This document shows positions 8,828-15,801 of a stretch of DNA of 64,000 nucleotides, piece by piece (within the stretch, counting starts at the first letter, position 1; every line of letters starts with the position of its first letter). Location of the stretch: positions 62,001 through 126,000 of the forward strand of contig JAFRKA010000026.1 of the NCBI GenBank assembly GCA_017432005.1, read 5' to 3'. Position numbers and translations under genes: made by a program. The notes under the pieces are model-generated. The model ran no database searches. It was not told the origin of the DNA and saw only the letters and a list, made by a program, of their open reading frames with translations. Source of the DNA: Erysipelotrichaceae bacterium (GTDB taxonomy: Bacteria > Bacillota_I > Bacilli_A > Erysipelotrichales > Erysipelotrichaceae).

Positions 8828-10134
8828 CAGATGATGCCTTTCGTCTTCAGGATGTAGAAGATGATCAGTCCTAAGACTGCAACTAATACAATGATCAGAA
8901 CGATCAGGATGATGTTGAGGATGGTATTGGAACCTTCGTCCTCATCTTCATCATCGATGACGTCTTCATCTTCAGAAGCAACCACGAACGGGATCGTATT
9001 GGAGATCGTATTGGTCTCTCTGACCGGTTCGGCTTCCAGTTCCTTCAGATTCTTTATTTCAACGACTTCTTCGACTTTTTCTTCTTCAAGGGCCTTGGTC
9101 AGTACCGGATGCGGTTCTTCAACGGCTTCCAGTACTTCTTCAGGCTGTTCAGGCTCTTCAACACGGCTGTCATCTCTTGTGGAGATCTCATCCATGATCT
9201 TGCCTATCTCGGTGGAAACGGTATTCGAGAATTCATCATCGTCTTCTTCGACTTCGTTCTGTCTGAACTGAACACCGGTGTTCCTTGATTCATTCGGATG
9301 TCTTACTTCATTGACCATGTTGTTGGTCAGATCATGAATGGTGCGTTCACCGTTCATCTTGTTGTAGGCACTGACTTCATCCATCATCTCGCTGATGTAG
9401 CTGTTGATGACATCATCAGAATGATCAGCTTCATGATTGTCAGCCTGAGCCTGCGGACGCTGAGCTTCTCTGACCGGTTCGTCATAGGTCTTGACCTCAG
9501 GTTCTCTTACCGGTTCATCATAATATGTGACACCACTGTCATCGGAGACTTCTTCAGGATAATAGTAATTGACATTCTGGGCAGGTCTTATTTCTTCAGA
9601 CGGTCTTGGCTCTCTAGGAGCTTCATATACCGGTGCCTGATAATCGTTTCTTCTGTTCAGATCTTCAACAGGCTGCTCTTCCATTTCCGCCATATTCTGG
9701 GCAGGTCTTTGCTGATTGACATAGTTTCTTCTGACACCGCCGATACCGTATTCTTCAACACGGCGATCCTGCATCGGTTCTTCTCTGACATACTGATTGC
9801 TGGCAGGAACTTCCTGCTGACCGTTCCAGACATGTGCTTCGTTTCTGATATTTTCGATATGCTTATCCAGTTCTTCGCTCTTGAATGATTCGACCAGGGT
9901 CTCGATCGGTGTCTCTTCGAAAGAAGTCCAGACATACTTCGGATCTTCCTTTTCCTCGTACTGATTGTTGTAGTAATTAGTATTAGTATCTGCAGGCCTG
10001 CTGTAGCTGCCTGTGAGATTAGTCAATCTATCCTGATAACCAGACAGATCTTTAGTCGACAAAGAGGGCTCTCTGTCATTTGCGAGAGTATCTCTGAGTT
10101 CGGCAAATTTCTGCGTTCTCGTTAATCTTGGCAT
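8827..10134 (-). CDS. Unrecognised acidic protein with a C-terminal membrane anchor
   Basis: 435 residues, family not recognised. The start MPRLTRTQKFAELRD is basic. Residues 40-400 are hydrophilic, rich in Glu, Asp, Pro, Arg and Tyr, and look disordered, with a repeated YDEPVRE motif around the middle. A single hydrophobic helix spans about 403-429, followed by KTKGII. No signal peptide is visible, so it is predicted to be tail-anchored with the bulk in the cytoplasm. A CGGAGG ribosome site and an extended -10 box precede it. It is the first gene of a unit with cmk and der. Division or envelope scaffolds can look like this, but no function is assigned. Confidence 0.7.
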   Translation of the reverse strand: MPRLTRTQKFAELRDTLANDREPSLSTKDLSGYQDRLTNLTGSYSRPADTNTNYYNNQYEEKEDPKYVWTSFEETPIETLVESFKSEELDKHIENIRNEAHVWNGQQEVPASNQYVREEPMQDRRVEEYGIGGVRRNYVNQQRPAQNMAEMEEQPVEDLNRRNDYQAPVYEAPREPRPSEEIRPAQNVNYYYPEEVSDDSGVTYYDEPVREPEVKTYDEPVREAQRPQAQADNHEADHSDDVINSYISEMMDEVSAYNKMNGERTIHDLTNNMVNEVRHPNESRNTGVQFRQNEVEEDDDEFSNTVSTEIGKIMDEISTRDDSRVEEPEQPEEVLEAVEEPHPVLTKALEEEKVEEVVEIKNLKELEAEPVRETNTISNTIPFVVASEDEDVIDDEDEDEGSNTILNIILIVLIIVLVAVLGLIIFYILKTKGII

Positions 10135-10161
10135 ATAAAAACCTCCGATTTTTACTTAAGA

Positions 10162-10170
10162 ATTATAACA
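10162..10170 (-). promoter_or_regulatory. Extended -10 promoter of the der operon
   Basis: On the minus strand TGTTATAAT (TG at 10170-10169, TATAAT at 10167-10162), about 28 bases upstream of the ATG at 10134. A GGAGG ribosome site at 10146-10142 lies between. The flanks are AT-rich and no clear -35 box is seen. Confidence 0.6.
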
Positions 10171-10232
10171 TATATAAAAACAAATATAAACAAATACCAC
10201 AGTTTCACATAAATAGGAAAATAAGCTTTTTT

Positions 10233-10835
10233 TCAGCCATTTCGGCCCTTCAGTAAAGGCGAGATATGCTTGTATAAGAAGAAGGTCAAAACATCGATGA
10301 TAATGGCCTTGATCAGGTTGAACGGTAAGACGCAGCACAAGACGAAACTGAGCTTATCCGTGATGATCGGGAATATGGCTGCGCCCATCGCAACGATCTT
10401 CTCTAACGGCAGATGATACAGATTCACATAAGCCGGAATGATGAAGAAATAATTGCCGGCTGTGGCAACGATTGCCATCGTAATGGAAGCGATGATCATT
10501 GCCTTGATCGCCCCTTTCCGGCTTTTGTCACAGGCATAGATGCAGGCTGCACTCACGCAATAAACGGATGAGAAGATGAAAGCCGCCATCTCACCGACGA
10601 AAGCAGATGATGTAGGCTTCAGAAGCAGTTTGACCAGGATCTTGACGATCTGGATGAAGAAAGCCGGCACAGGTCCCAAGGCAAAAGCTCCGATCAGACA
10701 GGGCAGATCGCCCAGATCGATCTTGTAGAAAGATGGAGCGATCGCGATCGGGAAATCGAAGATCATAAGAACGGCACCTAAGGCACCAAGGACAGCGATG
10801 ACGCTGATGTTTCTGACACTAAGATATTTTTTCAA
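10233..10835 (-). CDS. ribU: Riboflavin ECF transporter S-component
   Basis: 200 residues from a TTG start at 10835. Hydrophobic protein with about six membrane helices. RibU-type signatures include KIDLGDLPCLIGAFALGP near the second helix, GEMAAF, a NYFFIIPAY segment, and a late VLPFNLIKAI followed by YKHISPLLKG. It would bind riboflavin and work with a shared ECF energizing module encoded elsewhere. The open frame can be read upstream to 10886, but that part falls within the FMN riboswitch. The TTG has a GAGAGAGGG ribosome site nine bases before it, formed by the 3' edge of the riboswitch. The riboswitch strongly supports riboflavin as the substrate. Confidence 0.88.
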   Translation of the reverse strand: MKKYLSVRNISVIAVLGALGAVLMIFDFPIAIAPSFYKIDLGDLPCLIGAFALGPVPAFFIQIVKILVKLLLKPTSSAFVGEMAAFIFSSVYCVSAACIYACDKSRKGAIKAMIIASITMAIVATAGNYFFIIPAYVNLYHLPLEKIVAMGAAIFPIITDKLSFVLCCVLPFNLIKAIIIDVLTFFLYKHISPLLKGRNG

Positions 10836-10843
10836 AATAAAAA

Positions 10844-10950
10844 ACCCTCTCTCATCCTGACTGTACAGTCGCCACCTGAATCGCACAGGTTCTGCCTAAG
10901 CTCGCGGGGTCTACCGCCGGTTGGAGAATCGCGCTCCACCCTGATGTTTC
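10844..10950 (-). ncRNA. FMN riboswitch (RFN element)
   Basis: The minus strand shows the conserved RFN blocks in order: AGGGTGGAG, GATTCTCCAACCGGCGG, ACCCCGCGAGC, then a variable helix, GATTCAGGTGGCGAC, AGTCAGGATGAGAGAG. These form the multi-helix junction that binds FMN. The element ends in GAGAGAGGG, which serves as the ribu start's ribosome site, so translational repression by FMN is the likely mechanism. Confidence 0.95.
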
Positions 10951-10980
10951 TGTATATGAATAATAACACTTCTGATAGTG

Positions 10981-10986
10981 TAAAAT
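10981..10986 (+). promoter_or_regulatory. Candidate -10 box of the sirtuin gene
   Basis: TAAAAT at 10981-10986, eight bases before the ATG at 10995. No Shine-Dalgarno lies between, so the transcript would be leaderless or nearly so. The -35 region is weak. It is divergent from the FMN riboswitch. Confidence 0.4.
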
Positions 10987-10994
10987 AAAGATAT

Positions 10995-11702
10995 ATGATC
11001 AACAAACTTCAAAGTGCCATCGACAGTGCCCGGAAGATCGTCTTCTTTTCCGGTGCCGGCATGTCCACTGCTTCCGGGATCCCGGATTTCCGTTCGGCTA
11101 CAGGCTTATACAAGAACGTCTATAGAGCCGAAGAGATGCTTTCACATACCTTTTTTGAATACCGTCCGGAGGAATTCTTTGAGTTCTACAAGGAGAAGAT
11201 GCTCTACCCTGATGCGAAACCGAACTACGCCCACGAATTCATTGCGAAACTTCAGGAGAAAAAAGATGTAAGTGTCGTCACCCAGAATATCGATGGACTG
11301 CATCAGGCTGCCGGTTCCAAAAAAGTCTATGAACTGCACGGTTCCGTATTGCGCAATTACTGCACGAGATGTCACAAATTCTTCGATGTCAACTACATCA
11401 TCGACTCTGACGGTGTACCGAAATGCGATCATTGCGGAGCTATCATCAAACCTGATGTCGTCCTGTATGAAGAAGGGCTGGATGAAGAGGTCATCAACGG
11501 TGCTCTCAACGCCATCGCCAGCTGTGATCTGCTGGTAGTGTGCGGAACATCATTGGTCGTCTATCCGGCTGCCGGTTTCATCAGATACTTCCGCGGAAAC
11601 AATATGGCCATCATCAACCGGGACGCCACCGCATATGATGAAAACTGCGATATCGTCATCCACGACGATCTCGTCAAGACCTTCGAACAATTAAAGATCT
11701 AG
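10995..11702 (+). CDS. cobB: NAD-dependent protein deacylase (sirtuin, SIR2 family)
   Basis: 235 residues, a single-domain bacterial sirtuin. GAGMSTASGIPDFRS (about 20-34) forms the NAD pocket, TQNIDGLH (96-103) and ELHGS (catalytic H115) follow, and a zinc site is formed by C123, C126, C144 and C147. GTSLVVYPAAG is the second NAD motif. It removes acyl groups from lysines using NAD. It is a monocistronic unit, divergent from ribU, and ends in a strong hairpin that includes its stop codon. Confidence 0.93.
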   Translation: MINKLQSAIDSARKIVFFSGAGMSTASGIPDFRSATGLYKNVYRAEEMLSHTFFEYRPEEFFEFYKEKMLYPDAKPNYAHEFIAKLQEKKDVSVVTQNIDGLHQAAGSKKVYELHGSVLRNYCTRCHKFFDVNYIIDSDGVPKCDHCGAIIKPDVVLYEEGLDEEVINGALNAIASCDLLVVCGTSLVVYPAAGFIRYFRGNNMAIINRDATAYDENCDIVIHDDLVKTFEQLKI

Positions 11703-11722
11703 GCCATTCAGCCTAGATCTTT
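11693..11722. terminator. Bidirectional terminator between the sirtuin and flavoprotein genes
   Basis: 12-bp perfect stem AAAGATCTAGGC/GCCTAGATCTTT with a six-base loop. It contains the sirtuin stop codon and touches the stop codon of the convergent flavodoxin-like gene. T-rich sequence follows on both strands. Confidence 0.85.
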
Positions 11723-12348
11723 TATCTTATAAAGTCTGTCACATTGCCTTTTTCGATCAGCGGTCCTTCCAGACCATTTTCTTCAGCGAGTTTCCTCATC
11801 TTCAGGTAATATGCCATGTTCCGGCCCAGATTCCTCATCGTCTGCAAGCCCTCTTCGTCTTTTGCGACATCCTCAGGACTAAGACCGTGAGGATCGTTCC
11901 AATAGGTCGAAGTGATGATGGCCATGCCGGAGATCGAGAAGAACTTGCTGATGACATCATTGCTGGTGATATTGCCTGCCCTGCGGGAATTGGCGATCGC
12001 CGCTGCTGCCTTCATATTCAGGCTCTTCTTGTGCGGATAGGAATAAAACAGCCTGTCAAGATATGACATCAGTGAACCGCTCGGTCCGGCATAGTAGACC
12101 GGTGTACCGACGATGAGTCCGTCACATTCATCGAGCAGTTCATAGGTCTCGTTGACCTTGTCTTTTTTGATGCATCCTTCATGAGTCTTGTGACACATGT
12201 CACAGGCGGCACAGGACGGGATATTGGAAGGCACATTGACCCAGACGGTCTCTATCCCTTCCTCATTGAGGATCTTCTCTGCTTCGTGTAAAGCGGTGTA
12301 GGTGCAGCCCTTCGCATTGGGACTGCCATTGATGAGTAGTACTTTCAT
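11722..12348 (-). CDS. Flavodoxin-fold NAD(P)H-dependent oxidoreductase
   Basis: 208 residues. The start MKVLLINGSPNAKGCTY is the FMN phosphate loop of the flavodoxin-like reductase family. A cysteine cluster CAACDMCHKTHEGC at about residues 46-59 resembles iron-sulfur flavoproteins or ligands in related reductases. GTPVYYAGPSGSLMSYLDR (about 81-99) is the second flavin-contact motif. Likely an FMN-dependent reductase of small electrophiles or quinones; the substrate is unknown. It lies 4 bp downstream of glpK and should be co-transcribed. Confidence 0.8.
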   Translation of the reverse strand: MKVLLINGSPNAKGCTYTALHEAEKILNEEGIETVWVNVPSNIPSCAACDMCHKTHEGCIKKDKVNETYELLDECDGLIVGTPVYYAGPSGSLMSYLDRLFYSYPHKKSLNMKAAAAIANSRRAGNITSNDVISKFFSISGMAIITSTYWNDPHGLSPEDVAKDEEGLQTMRNLGRNMAYYLKMRKLAEENGLEGPLIEKGNVTDFIR

Positions 12349-12352
12349 AATT

Positions 12353-13822
12353 TTAGAATTTCAGTGTTGCCTCTACGGCATCCTGCCATTTGGCATAGCG
12401 TTTCTCAACTTCTTCGTGATCCATCTGCGGTTCATAGCTTTCAGCTTGATCATCTTTGAAATCCTCACGCTTATAGAAACCGGTTGCCAGTCCCGCCAGT
12501 CTGGCGGCACCTAAGGCTGTCGCCTCCGGCTGCAGAGGTCTTACGACCGGGATCTCCAGGATATCCGACTGGAACTGGACGAGCAGCTTGTTGGCACTGG
12601 CTCCGCCGTCGACCTTGATATACGGGATCTTCTCATTGATGTCTTTCTCCATCACCATGATCAGGTCCTTGGACTGATAAGCCATGGCTTCGATCGCCGC
12701 TCTGGCGATATGAGCCTTATTGGTACCTCTGGTAATGCCAAGGATCGAACCCTTGCAGCGGTCGTTCCAGTAAGGAGCACCGAGTCCCGTGAATGCCGGA
12801 ACGATGATGACACCTCCGGAATCTTCAACTGATGAAGCCAGCTCTTCACTGTCGGCTGCCGTAGGAATGAACTGCATCTGATCGCGCAGCCACTGGATCA
12901 GTGATCCGGAAACGAAGATCGAACCCTCCAGAGCATATTTGACTTCTTCACCGATCTTCCAGGCGACGGTCGAAAGAAGACCGTATTTGGAAATGACTTC
13001 CTTGTCACCGGTATTGACCAGGATGAAACCACCGGTCCCGTATGTATTCTTGACATTTGATTTCTCAAAGCACGATTCACCGAACAGTGCAGCCTGCTGG
13101 TCACCGACAAGAGCGGAGATCGGACAGGTATGATTGAAGAAGTGTCTTGGATCGATATTACCGAATACTCCGGAAGTATCCTTTATCTCCGGAAGCATAC
13201 TGCGAGGGATATCGAACAGTTTCAGCAGTTCTTCATCCCAGTCGAGCGTATGGATATTGAACAGCAGCGTTCTGGATGCGTTGGTGACATCGGTCGCATG
13301 GACTTCGCCGCAGGTAAATTTCCACAGCAGGAAACAGTCGATCGTTCCAAACAGCAGATCCGGATTGTCTTTGACTCCGGCGACATTGTCCCTGATCCAT
13401 TTGATCTTGGAAGCGGAGAAATACGGGTCCAGAACTAGTCCGGTCTTCTCCTTGATCAGCGGCTCATAGCCGTCTTCCTTGAGTTTATTGACGATGTCGG
13501 AAGTCTGTCTGGACTGCCAGACGATCGCATGATATACAGGCAGACCGGTCTTCCTGTCCCAGATGACCGTGGTCTCACGCTGATTGGTTATGCCGATGGA
13601 AATGACCTGTTCCGGCTTGAACTGACCGCCGTCGAAAAGCTGTGAGATGACCGACAGCGTCGACAGCCAGATCTCGTTGGCATCCTGTTCGACCCAGCCG
13701 GGATGCGGAAAGAAATTCGTGATCTCCTTCTGCGCCGTTTTGACGACTTTCTGGTCCCTGTCAAAAAGAATTGCCCTGGTACTGGTCGTGCCCTGGTCGA
13801 TCGCTAAGACGTATTTTTCCAT
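12353..13822 (-). CDS. glpK: Glycerol kinase
   Basis: 489 residues from the ATG at 13822, a normal GlpK length. The start MEKYVLAIDQGTTSTRAILFD is the FGGY-kinase phosphate-binding motif. WQSRQT, a GDQQAALFGE motif and GGASANKLLVQFQSD follow. It converts glycerol to glycerol-3-phosphate. The frame remains open 26 codons upstream, but the family start and an AAGGAGA ribosome site fix 13822. No glpF, glpD or glpO lies next to it; glycerol phosphate could feed lipid and wall-polymer synthesis. Confidence 0.96.
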   Translation of the reverse strand: MEKYVLAIDQGTTSTRAILFDRDQKVVKTAQKEITNFFPHPGWVEQDANEIWLSTLSVISQLFDGGQFKPEQVISIGITNQRETTVIWDRKTGLPVYHAIVWQSRQTSDIVNKLKEDGYEPLIKEKTGLVLDPYFSASKIKWIRDNVAGVKDNPDLLFGTIDCFLLWKFTCGEVHATDVTNASRTLLFNIHTLDWDEELLKLFDIPRSMLPEIKDTSGVFGNIDPRHFFNHTCPISALVGDQQAALFGESCFEKSNVKNTYGTGGFILVNTGDKEVISKYGLLSTVAWKIGEEVKYALEGSIFVSGSLIQWLRDQMQFIPTAADSEELASSVEDSGGVIIVPAFTGLGAPYWNDRCKGSILGITRGTNKAHIARAAIEAMAYQSKDLIMVMEKDINEKIPYIKVDGGASANKLLVQFQSDILEIPVVRPLQPEATALGAARLAGLATGFYKREDFKDDQAESYEPQMDHEEVEKRYAKWQDAVEATLKF

Positions 13823-13852
13823 ATTATTTGGTCTCCTTGTCTGAACAATAAT

Positions 13853-13862
13853 ATTATATAAT
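13853..13862. promoter_or_regulatory. Overlapping divergent promoters, glpK and nucleotidyltransferase
   Basis: The AT-rich palindromic stretch contains TATAAT on the plus strand (13857-13862) toward 13888 and TATAAT on the minus strand (13858-13853) toward glpK. Both genes have good ribosome sites. Overlapping -10 boxes imply mutual interference. Confidence 0.5.
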
Positions 13863-13887
13863 ATTAACGTAATATGGAGGACAGACA

Positions 13888-14799
13888 ATGAAAGAAACAC
13901 TAGTGATACTGGCAGCCGGAATGGGTTCCAGATACGGTGGTATGAAACAGATCGACGGTGTCGGCAATCACAATGAACCGATCATCGAATTCACCATCTT
14001 CGATGCAATAAAGACAGGCTTCAAGAAAGTCGTCCTGATCATCAAGAGAGAACACCAGGAGCTCTTTGAAGAATCACTGGTCAAAAAGATCAGACCATAC
14101 ATCGAAATCGAATACGCCTACCAGGATCTGAATGATATCCCTGAAGGCGTAGAGATCCCTGAAGGAAGAGTAAAACCGTGGGGAACGACGCATGCCCTGC
14201 TGGCGTGCCGCAACATCCTGAAGGAAGACCCGTTCGTCGTCTGCAATGCCGATGACTTCTATGGCCGCAATGCCTTTGAAAAAGTCATGGAATTCTTCCA
14301 CAGCAATACCGATCCTGATACCTACTGCATGGTCGGCTACAAAGTCGAAAATACGCTCTCTGACAACGGTACCGTCACCAGAGGCTATTGCCAGAAAGAT
14401 GAGGACGGCTATCTGACCAGTATCCGCGAGATCCTGAATATCAAGTGGAACGATGATCATGACGGTGTCGTCTGTGAAGAAGAAGGCGTCTACAAACCGC
14501 TCGAGATGGGTTCACCGGTCTCCATGAACTTCTGGGGCTTCAACCCTTCGATCATCGGCAAACTGAATGAGATCTTCGTCAATGAACTTCCAGAAGGCAT
14601 CAAAGTCAATCCGCTGAAATATGAAGCTCTGCTTCCAAATCATGTCGGTGTCCTGGTAAAAGAAGGCAAAGGAAAAGTCAGAGTCCTGACTTCTGAAGAT
14701 TCCTGGTTCGGTGTCACCTACAAGGAAGACAAACCGAATGTCGTGGCCAAGATCCAGTCACTGAAAGATGATGGAACTTACCCTGACGAACTGTTCTGA
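13888..14799 (+). CDS. Sugar-1-phosphate nucleotidyltransferase-like protein
   Basis: 303 residues with the nucleotidyltransferase Rossmann fold. The N-terminus LVILAAGMGSRYGGMKQ takes the place of the usual GxGTRLxPxT-PK loop, so it belongs to a divergent branch of the family. CNADDFYG near residue 127 is the metal-binding DD motif. A GSPVSMNFWGF segment is at about 208. Substrate cannot be assigned; similar genes occur near choline-phosphate or sugar-alcohol activation systems, but none is adjacent. A GGAGGA site supports the start. Confidence 0.75.
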   Translation: MKETLVILAAGMGSRYGGMKQIDGVGNHNEPIIEFTIFDAIKTGFKKVVLIIKREHQELFEESLVKKIRPYIEIEYAYQDLNDIPEGVEIPEGRVKPWGTTHALLACRNILKEDPFVVCNADDFYGRNAFEKVMEFFHSNTDPDTYCMVGYKVENTLSDNGTVTRGYCQKDEDGYLTSIREILNIKWNDDHDGVVCEEEGVYKPLEMGSPVSMNFWGFNPSIIGKLNEIFVNELPEGIKVNPLKYEALLPNHVGVLVKEGKGKVRVLTSEDSWFGVTYKEDKPNVVAKIQSLKDDGTYPDELF

Positions 14800-14805
14800 A
14801 ATGTC

Positions 14806-14830
14806 AAAACCGCTTGTATAAAGCGGTTTT
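14806..14830. terminator. Bidirectional terminator between the nucleotidyltransferase gene and trxB
   Basis: 10-bp perfect stem AAAACCGCTT/AAGCGGTTTT with a five-base loop. The arms supply the T tract in both directions. It sits between convergent stop codons and overlaps the trxB stop. Confidence 0.88.
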
Positions 14831-15749
14831 ATTGTGCTTCTCTTAAATACTCACAGGCCCTGATGGCGGCATTGGCACCATCGGAACAGGCCGTAGCGAC
14901 CTGACGCAGTGACTTGGTCCGGCAGTCTCCGGCTACAAAGACGTTTCTGTTTCTGGTCGTACCGTACTCATCTGAAATGAAATATCCTCTTTCATCCAGA
15001 TCGGCGAGATTTTCAAAGCTGCCGTTATCCGGTACGAGTCCGACTGCCAGGAAGACTCCGTCGCAGTGAGCGATCTTTTCTTCATTGTTTTCCAGATACC
15101 TGACCCCGTTGAGTTTACCGTCATCGGTATGATAACCAAGGATCTTTGTGCCCAAATGGGTCTCGACATTGTCTTTGCCCAATAACTGTTCCTGCAGCTT
15201 CTGATCGGCCGTAAAGAAATCAAGATCCTGCAGGATGATCAGTCGGCCGACGATCCCTGCCAGCAGATTGGCTTCCACGAAAGCGGAATTGCCTCCGCCG
15301 ATCATGACGACTGTTTTATCCTTGTAGAAATTTCCGTCACATACGGCACAGAAGTGGATGCTCTTGCCGATCAGAGATTCTTCGTCTGCCAGTCCCAGCG
15401 TACGGTGCTTGGTCCCGGTCGCCAATATAACAGTCTTTGCGTATAACGGTTCTGACAGATCACAGTTTATCTTTAACAGTCCGTCAGTCTCTTCGACTTT
15501 GATCACTTCATCAAACAGGACTTCACCGCCCTGCTTGACTACCTGGTCCAGCATCTTGTCTCCGAATTCATCGCCGGAGATGGCGTCGAAACCCGGGATA
15601 TTTTCAACTTTAGGCGAATTGACGATCTGACCGCCGAAGACGGCTTTCTCCACGATCATCACCGATTTGCCGTTCCTCAGAGCATAGAGAGCCGCGGTCA
15701 TACCGGCCGGTCCTCCGCCCACTACCAATACATCATATATCTTATCCAT
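14829..15749 (-). CDS. trxB: Thioredoxin reductase
   Basis: 306 residues. FAD motif GGGPAGMTAALYA (11-23), active-site CAVC (C134 and C137, followed by DG), NAD(P)H motif GGGNSAFVEA (about 152-161), and C-terminal GDCRTKSLRQVATACSDG. It reduces thioredoxin or glutaredoxin-like partners with NADPH. It is the last gene of the nrdG-nrdD region, 52 bp after nrdD with a hairpin in between. The placement suggests it recharges the redoxin domain fused to NrdD. An AAGGGG ribosome site precedes the ATG. Confidence 0.92.
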   Translation of the reverse strand: MDKIYDVLVVGGGPAGMTAALYALRNGKSVMIVEKAVFGGQIVNSPKVENIPGFDAISGDEFGDKMLDQVVKQGGEVLFDEVIKVEETDGLLKINCDLSEPLYAKTVILATGTKHRTLGLADEESLIGKSIHFCAVCDGNFYKDKTVVMIGGGNSAFVEANLLAGIVGRLIILQDLDFFTADQKLQEQLLGKDNVETHLGTKILGYHTDDGKLNGVRYLENNEEKIAHCDGVFLAVGLVPDNGSFENLADLDERGYFISDEYGTTRNRNVFVAGDCRTKSLRQVATACSDGANAAIRACEYLREAQ

Positions 15750-15767
15750 CTTATCCCCTTTTTGATC

Positions 15768-15791
15768 AAAGCCCGCCGTTGAGCGGGCTTT
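15768..15791 (-). terminator. Hairpin between nrdD and trxB
   Basis: 9-bp perfect stem AAAGCCCGC/GCGGGCTTT with a six-base loop, about ten bases after the nrdD stop. On the minus strand the tail is TTTGATCAAAAA, a poor T tract. It could be a partial terminator that sets a lower trxB level. Confidence 0.55.
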
Positions 15792-15801
15792 GCATTACTT
15801 T

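Noticed and set aside
10836..10886. N-terminal extension of ribU
   Set aside because: These codons lie inside the FMN riboswitch; the peptide is not RibU-like and a good ribosome site serves the TTG at 10835.
13823..13900. N-terminal extension of glpK
   Set aside because: It has no homology to the kinase start, crosses the divergent promoter and is not needed because ATG 13822 has an AAGGAGA site.
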